Shown here: piece by piece, positions 37,457 through 48,130 of the stretch
How positions within the stretch are numbered: the stretch's first letter is position 1
Layout of the letters: each line of letters starts with the position of its first letter
Assembly: GCF_000220395.1 (NCBI RefSeq)
Contig: NW_004086359.1
Location: 1-64,000 of the forward strand
Reading direction: 5' to 3'
Origin: Ichthyophthirius multifiliis
Lineage: Eukaryota > Ciliophora > Oligohymenophorea > Hymenostomatida
DNA: 64,000 nucleotides
The notes under the pieces: model-generated
Seen by the model: the letters and a program-made list of their open reading frames with translations, nothing else
What the model was told of the DNA's origin: nothing
The model's database searches: none
Made by a program: the position numbers and the translations under genes

Positions 37457-39736
37457 TCAACTAAATAATTCTTTAAAATGAGAAAAAATTATATTTAAGT
37501 ATTCTTAATTATCTAAAAACATAATATGAGCAGTTTTACCAATATAGTTATCAATATTTCTTATAAAAAAAATAAAAAAATAATATAAATTATGCTTAGA
37601 TTAAATAATAGAAAAAAATACTTTCCTAAAATAGTGAAAGAAACATCAATTCTATGTATTCTTTAAACTTAAACATTTTTGAAAATATTATTTAACATTT
37701 ACAAAGATATTTTTTATTGATTTTAATCTTCTTCTTATTTTTCAACATATTACATTCTAGCTGAATAATATGGTACATATAAATCTTAAGGAGAACTAAC
37801 TAAAATTATATGTTAGAATTAACTAATAGTATTTTAGCATGATAACTAATAAATAAAGGTATCGTATATATTAGTTTAATCTGTCATAGATAATTATTTT
37901 AATGAAAGTGCTTTTTTCACTATTTTTAATACCCATAATCCTAAATTATTTTTTTATTAAAATATAATTAAAAAAAATAAAAATACATATGTTTATTTAT
38001 TTAAACAAAACTAAAAATACCTGCATCAATTAATTTACTTTAACTAAACTAAAATCCTAAATGTGGAGAAGAAAGTGTTATAAAAATATAAAAATATTGT
38101 GATAAGTCTTGTAAATAAACTAATGCAGCTCTAATTAATACGCCTCCAAGAGAATGTCCAATAAAGCTTAGCCTTTAAATATAAAAATAATTTCGCTTAT
38201 AAAAATTGAGATTAACCTTTTTAATTATTTATTATAAAATATAAATTAAGATTCTATAAATTATCTTATTTCTTAGGCTAACTTTTTACCCATTTAATTA
38301 ATATCTCCGTTAGTATCATATTGATTAGATTAAGAGTTTAATATAATACATTCTGGAAAATGGATAGAGAGGATATTAGCAATTAATCTCATATCATAAG
38401 AACTTCCTTAAAAACCGTGCTAAAGTACAACCAAATGACATTCACTTATTTTAAAGAAATAATTTTAAAAATGAAATGTTTAAAATAAATACCTTTAATC
38501 TAATTTTTAATAAAGTTGACCATTAATTTTTTAGTTATTTTAATAATTTTAAATTAATTAAACTTCTTCATGAAAAATCACAGGAAATTATTCTAAATTA
38601 AAATTAAAATATATAATATTAAATTTTTCATTTTGTTTTTTAGTTTAAGCTTTTATTATTTCCGCGTATTTTTAGTGATTTTTACCTGTTTAGGTTTCAT
38701 TGAAAGAAAATAAATTATTAGAATAAATTTAATAGCTAAAAATAAATTTATTATAAAATTTGCATATTTTATCTTCAAATTATTTTTTTAATAAAATGGA
38801 GATTTTCAAATAATTTTTTTTTAGAAAATTAGTAAATTCATTCCATATAAAATATTGATTTGATGCAATTTTATTAATTTCCTTTTTAATTAAAAATAAA
38901 ACTACATTATTATTAATTTTTTACTTGTTAAATATAAATTAAGCATTATATGCGTTCTTCTTAATTTAGTAAATTAAAAATCTCATGAATTTCCGTTTAA
39001 TTAATTTCTGTTATTTTAATTTTTTATAAATAAACACTCAGCTACGATTTATCAGAAAGTGTTTTCAAGCAAATTTCTTTAAAGTAGTTTACCATATCTT
39101 CTTAATTTTTTCTAAATTAAAATACAAAAAAATCATAAAACTTCTTCACTTTTTCGATTTAAAATTCTGTTTTTTTCTCAAAAAATTATTCAAATGTTTA
39201 AATTGATATATTTTCCTCTTTTCTAAATTAAAAATCTTAAGGAAAAATTATTAAAAATTTAAATAATTATTATTATATATTATATACTTGTATTGCAAGA
39301 AAATATTGTAAAATCTAATTAAGAAAAATATTTATTTTTAAAAAAATAGAATGAAATTCATGAATTCCATTAAAGGCATTTAAAATCTATGCTTCATAAA
39401 TTTCAACAGTAATTTATTAATTTTCTTCTTATTTCATTAATTCGATTAAATATACTAATTATTATCATTTAATATAGGAAAAGCACTAATGTAACATCTA
39501 AAATAACAAATATCATCTAAAATAATAACTTCGTCAATATATTTAATTTTAAAAGTTTTACTGTAGAAATAATTATCATATAAAAAGCTTATTTTATAAT
39601 ATTTTGTTTTGTGGTTTCATTTAATTTTTATTATCCGGTTGTTAAAAAATAAGGATGTGAATAATTATAATTTGTTTATTAATTCCTTTTTAGAAAATGC
39701 TTGTTCTAAAATAATATTCGTCTTAATAAAATCCAT
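37457..39736 (-). CDS. FAM135/ROG1-type serine lipase-like protein (DUF676)
   Basis: The C-terminal half is an alpha/beta hydrolase: LVVLQHGFQGSSYDMRLIA, SNQYDTNGDINQMGKKLAQE, the nucleophile elbow IGHSLGGVLIRAAL (GHSLGG at 38142-38159), SPHLGFQFS, LSMTDQTNIYDTFIYQLS, ILVSSPQDLYVPYYSARM and a last HIMFLDNQ with the probable catalytic His. This pattern fits the FAM135/ROG1 family of putative lipid esterases. Introns at 37560-37621 and 37941-38020, and one near 38178-38220, restore the frame. The N-terminal part is less certain: it contains a FAM135-like strand block (FYDNYFYSKTFKIKYIDEVI) and several small introns or frame changes I did not resolve. The start at 39736 (MDFIKTNIILEQ) is a proposal. 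Stop TGA 37457-37459. Confidence 0.8.
37560..37621 (-). other. Last intron of the lipase gene, 62 nt
   Basis: GT..AG on the minus strand. Splicing joins FTILGK to NIDNYIGKTAHIMFLD, the conserved FAM135 C-terminus. Confidence 0.8.
37941..38020 (-). other. Intron of the lipase gene, 80 nt
   Basis: GT..AG on the minus strand. Splicing joins KLIDAG to LWVLKIVKKALSL in frame. Confidence 0.8.
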
Positions 39737-39876
39737 CTATATTTTTAAAAATCTCAAAATGAATAAAAATTTCTAATTATGCTCTAAAACTCTATTTTTT
39801 TTTTTTTTTTTTAAAAAAAAAAATTATTATAAATTTTTATTAAAAATTAAAAATAAATAAATCTTGACTTTTATAA

Positions 39877-41012
39877 TCATTAATAAAATAAAAATATGCT
39901 CACATATAATTAAAAAAACTTTAAAAAAATATTTCTTATTGATTATTTTAATTTCAAAAATTTTATAGGTAAATTTTATTCTGGAATAAAAATTTTATCT
40001 AAAACAGTATCTTAGAATTAAATACCTTTATTAGTTTTTCTAAGACTATATGTAGATTTTTTTCCTGAAAATCTCGAATTTCTTTCGGAAAAATTTTTTT
40101 AACTATTACTAGCAGATTCCAAAGACTATATTCCTATTTTACTTCCTTCATTATTAGAATTTATATTAAAGTTTGAAAATAATGGGCTAGCTGAATAAAT
40201 ACTTTAATTAAATTTTTTAATAAGGTTTCTTTTTTATGATTTTCTTAGTTCTTCGTCAATCATTTATGCTTCTATTTTTTTTTGATTTTTTTATTAAATT
40301 TATTCTTATATTTTTATGATTGATATTATTCTTTTGTTATTTTTTCTTTTTCTATTTTTAAACTAATTTCATTTATTTCTTATTATAAAGTTGGTTTTAA
40401 TTATATTAATTATGAATTCTTTTAAGTTTTGGTTAAAATAATCTTTTTTTCAAAATTTTATTACTTTGTTTATTTTTCGTTTTCTATACTAGTTTTTGCA
40501 GACTATTTTTCTAAACTTATTATTTATTCTGACTCTTATTCTTCTTTTTTTTAGATTTATTTTTTTAAAATTTCTTAAAATTCAGCTAAAAATTCATCTT
40601 ATTCTATTTCCTATTTTTCTAATTTGCTTTTCGAACTTATATCATATTAATTTTATTAACTCATATTAAAAATACCTTTATTTTGCTCATTTTGTTATTA
40701 TTTTTATGATTTAATTTTGTTTTATTTGATATTTTCTTCTTATATTTATTCAGATGAAGATATAATAATTTAATGCTACTCTTAGTTAATATTTTGATTT
40801 AAATCTTAATGAGAATCTTTTTAATTAAAGTTTGTAGTTACTTATTCATTTTTATTAAATGAATTATTTTGCGATTAAAGTGTTTGTATTTTTGATTATA
40901 TTTCTTGTTCTTATAATGTGTTCGTTGCACTTAATGGTATATTTTTTATATATTTTGATTTAATTGTTTTATTTTTTGTTTGCTTTTCTCTTACTAAACA
41001 ACAATTTCCCAT
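39877..41012 (-). CDS. MGNCC lipid-anchored coiled-coil protein
   Basis: Begins MGNCCLVREKQTKNK. Gly2 with Asn-Cys-Cys is a classic N-myristoylation plus palmitoylation signal, so the protein is probably tethered to a membrane, perhaps the ciliary or plasma membrane. Most of the body is Gln/Glu/Lys-rich and coiled-coil-like (EFQEILKKQIQKKEEQE, LQQEINEISLKIEKEKI). The C-terminal part is Ser/Asn/Arg-rich (FSERNSRFSGKKSTYSLRK). The span is 1136 nt, not a multiple of three. The first frame ends at a TGA near 40267, and the C-terminal frame is joined only if one base is added in the T9 or T7 runs at 40275-40292. Either the protein is shorter (about 245 residues) or the homopolymer is miscounted. 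Family not recognised. Confidence 0.65.
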
Positions 41013-43477
41013 TTTTTTTATTGTATTAATTTTTTTTTTTAATTTAATATTTATTAGTAGTTATTTTTGAAATTAAAAATCTGTTTATAAAAAGAATTGT
41101 GTTAAATTTATATTTAATATTATTTCAGTATTTTATATTAACTTTTTTATATTTTTTCTCAATATCTTTTATAATTTTTTTTTTTTTTAAAATACATTCA
41201 CTTTAATGATAATTATTTTATATTAAATTAATTAAAAAATGAAAAGTAATAAAAAATAATTATTTTTTTAATATTTAATAATTAAATATAAATAATAATA
41301 ATATAAATATACCTTTTATATTTATTAATTAAAAACAATTTGTATATATGTTTTTTTTTTCATATATTTTTTAAAAAAATATTAATTGACTAAAATAATT
41401 TTCATAATTAATAAAACAGGAAGTATGATAACATATAAGAATAAATATCATAAACAATGAATTTTTACAAAGTAAATTAATTTGTATAAAATGTAAATTA
41501 GAAAAATAAAATACAATTGAATCTAAAATTATATAAGTAAAAAAAGTTAATTAATTTTTATGTTTGAAAATATTTATTTATGTTAGCTTTAAATGAAAAA
41601 AATTACTTTTGTATAGGGATATTTTTTAAGAAATTAAAAAGTTTTTACAATCAGTTATATTATTGAACAATATTATGTAAAAACTTATTTTGTTAAATAT
41701 ATAAAATAAAGCTAATTTTAAAAGTTTTTCAAATTAATATTTTTAAATGTAATGTTAATTTTAAATAAATTTATAGAAAGTAATGATTATTAAAATAATA
41801 TAATTATTTGTTTACATTTTTATGTTAATATATATAAATTGCTTATTTATTAATATTAAATTTTTAAAAATTTAGATTTTGGATTTCAGAGATTTAAAGA
41901 AGAAAAAAGTATATACAAATTAAATTTTATTAAATAAAATTATCATTTTAATAAATGAAATTATTATTAATAATTTTAGAATATTATTTATTTGATATTA
42001 ACTATTTGATATATATAATTATACATTTTTTTTCATTAATATATATTTAAATTTAAAAATAAGATTATTAAACTCATATATTATTGCTTGTATAATTTGC
42101 TTTTAAAATTATATTAAATTTATTTTTAAAATTAAAAATTTATAATTTATAAATTACAAATCAAAACATTTAAAGTAATTTTTTAAAATATAGCAAATAT
42201 ATTTATTTAATTTATAATCAAAATAACTTTATTTATAAAAAATAAAGTTTATATTATTAATAAATTTCTTTGTAAGTCAATATTAATTATATTCATTTTT
42301 AATATAAAAAGATTAATTTATAATATGTATTTATAACCAGCTGGTTAAAAAATACACAAAAGGTAAAACCTTAAATATTTATAAAAAAAATAGTAAAAAA
42401 ACTTAAAAATCATACAAAAAAATTGAAAACAACAAAAATAATTAATAAAAATAAATAAACTATTTATAAATAATATTTATATATAAAATAATAAAATCAA
42501 AAAATCATTTATGAATAAAATAGAACTTATTTCAAAAACTATATTAAAAAAAAAAAATTATATAAATTATATTAATAGAAACAATTATAATATAGCAAAA
42601 ATATTATGAATTTTTTTTATATATTAATGTAAACTGCATTTATTTAATATAACAAATAATATTCAACATTAATCCTATATTATTAATTATATTAAATACA
42701 ACTTATATAAATCTATTAGCAAAAATAAGATTATAAGGTTTGCTTATGATATTGGAAATTTAAGTAAATTATAAAATTATATCAAAAAATTCTTATAATA
42801 AAATAAATATTATGGACAGAAAAATAAACCTTAATCAGTTTCGAGATTCACAAAATTTATATTCTCAAAAATATTTTGGAAAATAAAAAAATGCAATAAG
42901 AAAGAGCAAAAGCTATACTTTGAAGATATGGTAAAAATATAATAAATTTTACATTTAAAATAAAATAATTAAATAATATTTGTAAATGATAAAGAATTTT
43001 AATATTAATAAAAAAAAAAATTAAATTTGTAAAAAAAAAAGGTAAAAAGAAATATATAAATGATTAGTATTTATAAAAAATATTTTTAATTTAAAATAAA
43101 ACAAATTTATGTCAAAAATTCAGAAAAAAATGTATAAAATTTATGATTTTAGAAAAAATATAAAATTAAATATTATTTTATTTAAAATTGATTATTTTAA
43201 TATTAAAAGATAAAAAATAGAAATTTTAAAATAAAAATAAAATATATATAAATTAATTAAAAATATTTTTTGAATCAAAAAAAATAATAAATAATATTAA
43301 GTCTAATAAAATAAATTATGATAAAAAAGTATAATAAAATTTTAAAATTATAATAATAATAATAAATAAATAAATAAATAAAATATAAATATAATAAAAT
43401 AATAAATAAATATTTATTTTAATATATAAATATATTAATATATAAATAAATAAATAAATACATTTTTATTTATTAAT
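41013..43477. other. 2.4-kb AT desert with one small coding-like island
   Basis: Almost pure A/T with no recognisable gene, between divergent genes. A G/C-richer stretch of about 110 bp at 42812-42925 is listed separately. AAAT/ATAA-rich low-complexity DNA lies just before the DOT1-like gene (about 43360-43470). Confidence 0.5.
42812..42930 (+). other. Possible small exon in AT desert
   Basis: Starting at an ATG, about 40 codons use GAC, CTT, CAG, CGA, GAT and other codons rare in the surrounding noncoding DNA (reads MDRKINLNQFRDSQNLYSQK, then basic residues). It then fades into A/T-rich sequence without a clear stop or splice site. It could be a first exon, a tiny gene or a remnant. No family recognised. 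Confidence 0.3.
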
Positions 43478-44449
43478 ATGATTAACCATGATGAAAGTTT
43501 AATAAATTAATTAAGTTAAGAAAGAAAAAAAGATCTTTTACAATTTTTTTAAGGATTACTACAAAAATAAAAAAACGAATAAAATAATATAAATATATTA
43601 AATTTGAATGAATAGGATAATTTTTTATAATAAAAATATATAATATATTAACAGATTACAAATTAATATTAACTTTAATAAGCATAAGAAGCAAGTAAAT
43701 AAGAAAGATCAACTAAAGAACTATAATATAATTCTTTTATTTATGGTGAAACAGTAAATTATAATATTTTATTCCATAATTTAATTTTAATAAATTTATA
43801 GAGTTTTTAATCTTTAGCCTATATATTCAAAATAATAAAAGAAAAACACAAAGGATTATAATAATATGGTGGATATTTTTATGATTTAGGTTGTGGAGTA
43901 GGAAAAGTAGTATTTGCAGCTTCATTACTTCATTAATTTACAAAATGTATCGGAATTGAATATTTATAAAGTTTACATGATATAAGTTTAAAATTAAGAG
44001 ATTAAATAAATTTTAATTTTGAAAAAATAAATAATGAAATGATATAAATATAAAAGCAATAGTAATATAATTTACCAGAAATAGAATTCATTAAAGGGGA
44101 TTTTATAAATGTAAAGAAAAAATAAAAATAATAATAATTTATTTTATAAGTGTGATTGGAGTAATGCAAATGTTGTTTTTGCAGCTTCTACTTGCTATGA
44201 ACCAATCTTAATGTTGAAATTATAAAAATGTTCTTTGTTACTAGATAAAAGTAATATTTTTTATTATTTTTTTTTAAATAATAATAAGATAGTTTTTTCA
44301 TTACATTTACTAAAAAGTTGCCTTAAAATAATGATTGGAATTTATTAGAAACTATTAATTTAGATATGTCTTGGGGATATACTACAGTTCATATATATAG
44401 AAAGGAAACAGAAAAGCAAATATAAAATATTGAATAAAATTTAGAATGA
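43478..44449 (+). CDS. DOT1-like class I SAM-dependent methyltransferase
   Basis: After removal of three introns (43754-43801, 44111-44150, 44251-44288) the frame is exactly 282 codons. An N-terminal Gln/Lys-rich helix is followed by FIYGETSFQSLAYIF and the SAM-binding motif GGYFYDLGCGVGKVVFAAS, then CIGIEYLQSLHDIS, IEFIKGDF, DWSNANVVFAAST, FFITFTKKLP and MSWGYTTVHIYRK. This order and the DxGxGxG loop match the DOT1-type fold, whose best-known member methylates histone H3 Lys79. Related protist proteins may modify other substrates, so the target is not proven. The motif corresponding to the DOT1 NN (VVFAxN) reads VVFAAS here, lacking the Asn. The phosphatase gene begins 103 bp after the stop on the same strand. 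Confidence 0.82.
43754..43801 (+). other. Intron 1 of the methyltransferase gene, 48 nt
   Basis: GT..AG; splicing joins YGET to SFQSLAYIF, restoring the family's YGE-xxF motif. Confidence 0.85.
44111..44150 (+). other. Intron 2 of the methyltransferase gene, 40 nt
   Basis: GT..AG; splicing joins KGDFIN to CDWSNANVVF. Confidence 0.85.
44251..44288 (+). other. Intron 3 of the methyltransferase gene, 38 nt
   Basis: GT..AG; splicing joins LLLDK to NSFFITFTKKLP. It is the shortest intron seen in the window. Confidence 0.85.
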
Positions 44450-44481
44450 TAATAAAATAATTAAAATATTTTTATTTTAAT

Positions 44482-44508
44482 TAAAAAAAAAAAAAAAAAA
44501 AAAAAAAA
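44482..44508. repeat. Poly(A) run of about 26 nt
   Basis: Lies in the 103-bp spacer between the methyltransferase stop and the phosphatase start. Confidence 0.85.
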
Positions 44509-44551
44509 TTTAAGAAAAAAATTTTATATAAAAATAAATTTAAAAATAAAT

Positions 44552-45458
44552 ATGTTTTTATTCAAAAGTCTATATTCAAATTACTAAAATTGTAATAAAA
44601 TAATTGATGAATCCTAAGACAAAGACGAAAAAAATTAGGCGCTTTATGGCTAGGAGATTATACAGCTGCGTTAGATATATACGGTTTAAAACAAAAGAAC
44701 ATAAAAACAGTAATTACGACTGCATGTGGCTTAAACATATCGTATTAAACATAAGATGAAATAATACATAAGCAATATAATATACTTGATTCTGAAAACC
44801 AAAACATAGCATAATATTTTGAAAAACAAATAAAGATATAGAAGAAGGATTAAAAAGAGGAAGTGTTCTTGTACATTGTGCAGCAGGAATGAGCAGAAGT
44901 AGTACAGTAGTAATTGCTTATTTAATGAAAAATAATAAAACTAAATTTATTGATACTTATACTTAAGTCAAGAATAAAAGAAGTATTGTTTGCCCTAATG
45001 ATGGATTTGAATAATAGTTAAGAGAATATGAAATTCAACTAGGTATCCATAAAGATCAAAAGAAATAAAAGACATAGATACTTTAATAATAATAACAAAA
45101 TAAATAATAATACTAATAAGATTATAATTCTCATACAGGATAAAGTGTGGATAATTTAATAGGAAATATTAATGGTTTATTAAATAGAGTTCATGATATT
45201 AAAGTATAAGAAATTTTTAAAAAGAATAATTTAAATAAATTAAAGCCTTTAAAAAATAAGAATCTTATAGGAGATTTAAATTTAAAAGACGAAGTAAATA
45301 ATTTGATTTTTAAATAAGTTAAATAATTATAAGTATAATAAGAAGACTTAATTAAAAAAACCCATAATAAATAACTTAAAACTATTTTATTAAAATAAAA
45401 TACTCAAGACAAATGTAAATAAAATATCTGGAGATTGTCTACTAAAGTTAAGAAATGA
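44552..45458 (+). CDS. Dual-specificity protein phosphatase
   Basis: Removes phosphate from Tyr and Ser/Thr of proteins through a cysteinyl-phosphate intermediate. Visible motifs in order: LGALWLGDYTAALDIYGL, NIKTVITTACG, and the signature loop VLVHCAAGMSRSSTVVIAYL (Cys nucleophile and Arg, HCxAGxSRS), then SIVCPNDGFEQQL. A Gln/Lys-rich, possibly coiled C-terminal extension of about 140 residues follows, ending at TGA 45456-45458. The 907-nt span is one more than a multiple of three. Two A-runs (44628-44634 and 44822-44826) are each one base shorter than the conserved frame needs; adding one A in each gives 303 codons. This fits homopolymer miscounts better than random decay, since every conserved motif is intact. 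Confidence 0.78.
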
Positions 45459-45677
45459 ATATTCAAAATTATTATGAAAAAACTAAAACAATGAATATTT
45501 TTTATTTTAAAATATTTAATATAAAAACTTAATTTATTTTTATTTTTTTATCGTATTTTATTTCGTTTTTATTTATGTTAAATAAAAGAGGAAATATTAA
45601 TAATTATTTAAAATAAAGTTAATATAAAAGATAAATAAATATGCATTTTTTTTTATAAATGTATTTATTTAAAACTT

Positions 45678-46808
45678 TCAGAATGCAATTTAATTAATAT
45701 TAATTTTTTATGTTAACAAATTTTTTGATTATTCAAAAGAAAGAAAATATACGGCTTTTTTTATTTAATTAAGTAAAAATAAAATAATTAATTACCATTT
45801 GAGGGGATAGATCTTATTAAAACAGGACATATGCCACGATATAATCTATAAAATCCATCTTTTTATATTATATCTTTTGTATATTAGAAAACATTAGGAA
45901 TGTTTTTATCATGAGATTAAATAATAGTTTTTATAGTATCAATTGGATAAATAAAAAGCCAGTAAGCAACTCCTAATAAATAAATTAAATTAAAATATAT
46001 AATTATATTTTTTATATATATATCATTTTTAAAGTAATTTCAACCTGAAAAACTACCACAAAGAAAAGAATCAAATGATCTCACTTTTTCACTTTTTCTT
46101 TCGTTTAATTTATCAAGTAACGACACAGAATAATAATAAGAATAAAAATATATCGAATTTCCAAAAGATTCTTTTAATACTGTCGATGAACATCCTCTAA
46201 AAAATCCTAAAATGCCTTTTATATATATAAATATTTTATTGTATTTGTAAAAAGATAATTAAATAATAGAAATTTAGATACAAATTATAAATATTCAATT
46301 TATTCAAATTAAAAAATACCTTTATCTTTATAAATGCACCTTATTATTTATAAAATACCTTCTTTTTAGCATTATTAATTGCTTTATAATTAACGTCTAT
46401 TATTTTATTTTTTTAATAAAACACAGTCAGTTTATAAAAATAAAAAAACCTAATCTTTATTAATTCAAAAGGAGAGAGAAACGCACCATCAACGGCTCCT
46501 GCTACAAAATAGCAAAATAAGCTTGACATACTTATATCTGATTTTACTTAAAATTTATATTTTAAACAATCTATTATTCCAAATAGTAAGGATCCTTCAA
46601 ATATTTGGGCTATTAAAGGCATAGATCCTCCTCTAAATAAAGCTTTAAAGCCTTATTATTGAATAATTTTTATAAAGCAGTCAAAAAAATTTTTATATTT
46701 GTTTAAATATGTTTACTATTGTACTTTTATAAAGTCAAAAGGTTAGGAAAGCAGAAAGGATGCTATTCCTGAATTACAACCTGCTATAAAAGAAATATGA
46801 TAATCCAT
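45678..46808 (-). CDS. Mitochondrial carrier family protein (SLC25)
   Basis: Inner-membrane transporter with three repeats of about 100 residues. The carrier signature PxDxxKx appears as QPFDFIKVQ (repeat 1), SPFELIKIR (repeat 2) and YPIDTIKTII (repeat 3). Other conserved pieces are GGSMPLIAQIFEGSLLFG, FFRGCSSTVLKESFGNSIYF and RGICPVLIRSIPSNAVYFLS. The start MDYHISFIAGCNSGIASF is clear. The last intron (45755-45795) joins IPSN to AVYFLSFE, the family's normal ending, before TGA 45678-45680. At least one more intron lies between repeats 2 and 3. The sequence recalls the carnitine/ornithine/basic amino acid branch, but the substrate is not certain. A decayed related copy lies upstream at 47180-48130. 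Confidence 0.88.
45755..45795 (-). other. Last intron of the carrier gene, 41 nt
   Basis: GT..AG; splicing creates the NA of SNAVYFLSFE, which is strongly conserved in this carrier family. Confidence 0.85.
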
Positions 46809-47179
46809 TATTATATTTTAATTTATTTTTTATTTTTTAAAATATTAAATTACCACAAAAAATAAAAAAATTAAAATAAACATAAATAAGTAATAATAGT
46901 AAAAGATAAAATAAGATAAAATAAGTATTAAAAATATAAATCAAAAATTAAAATTTTCATATATAGTATAAAAAAAATTATATGAATTATTTATATATAT
47001 TATATAACTATATATTATTAATATTCATAGAATATTTATTTAATTCTTACACAATTTTTTGAATATAAATAATGTTTATTTAAATCAAACTCTATTTTAA
47101 TTAAATTTTTCCCAAATTAATTTTTTTGGCTTTATAAATATAGGAAATTAATAGCTTATTTTATTAAAAATTAATAAAT
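46809..47179. other. AT-rich upstream region of the carrier gene
   Basis: About 370 bp of A/T-rich DNA between the functional carrier gene and the decayed copy. Repeated TAAAATAAGATAAAATAAG-like stretches near 46905-46925; no clear regulatory motif. Confidence 0.4.
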
Positions 47180-48130
47180 AAAATTTATAAAAAAATGCTA
47201 TAAACTAGCCCATTTCTAAATAAAACAGGAGTAATTCCTCTATAAAGCAATTTAAGGCCTATTTTTTTGAATAGCATCTTTTTTATATTAATATAGATTT
47301 TATATTTTATTATCTTATGCATTAATAATAGTTTTAATAGTATCAACAGGGGTACACTAAAAACGGATAGTCAGTTTTTTTTTTATTTTAATAAAATAAT
47401 TATTTTTTTAAAAATATTTTTTTTTATTGTTACTCTTGCAGCAAAGGAATTTAAAAAGTTTTATGATTAATAATAATAATTATAATTGTTTTCTAAATAT
47501 TCAATAACAAAAAAATATTGCATTTCCTGTTAATTCTTATATTATTTAAGAAGAAAAAATTTAAAAAATAAAATAAAAAAAAGGCATTATCAATAATTTT
47601 ATCGCTTTTATTTTGATTGAGTTTTTTTAAATAAATACAGAAAAAATAGATAAATAACACACATGAGAATCTTAAATATTACTATTTTTTTTATTATAAA
47701 AATGATAGAGGGTTATTTAAATTTTCGTTCGTTATAATAAAACTAAAAATAGAAGAATTATAAGATTTTTAATATTTTTTTTGTACTTTCTTCTTTAGTA
47801 GCATTCTTTATAATTATGATTATCATATATATCTTCTTTATAAACTAAATAAATAAAAAAAAGACCTAAAAAAGCAATTTATTTTATTAACCCTAAAATA
47901 ATGATTGAAAAATATATTAATTATAGATTTTCAGAAACAGTATAAACTATTATTATATTAGTTTTCTAATGCTTATTGCTAAATTTAGAAAAATCAAAAT
48001 ATTAACTTATTATTTATAAAACCATTCCGCGATTTAATCATGTTATCAATAATATTTAAACATCCGTTTATAATTATTTTTATAAGTTTATTTTAATTAT
48101 TAATGCTTATTTTTTATTTTTTTAAAAAGG
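47180..48130 (-). pseudogene. Decayed SLC25 carrier copy
   Basis: The lower part (47180-47370) reads CTPVDTIKTIINAQDNK and, in another frame, GLKLLYRGITPVLFRNG, clearly matching repeat 3 of the intact neighbouring carrier (PIDTIKTII and LYRGICPVLIR). Upstream to about 48130 only scraps resembling the other repeats remain (NRKCNIFLLLNIQK, GCLNIIDNMIKS), separated by frame changes and A/T-rich filler. It lies head-to-tail with the functional gene, so a tandem duplication followed by decay is the simplest reading. Confidence 0.65.
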
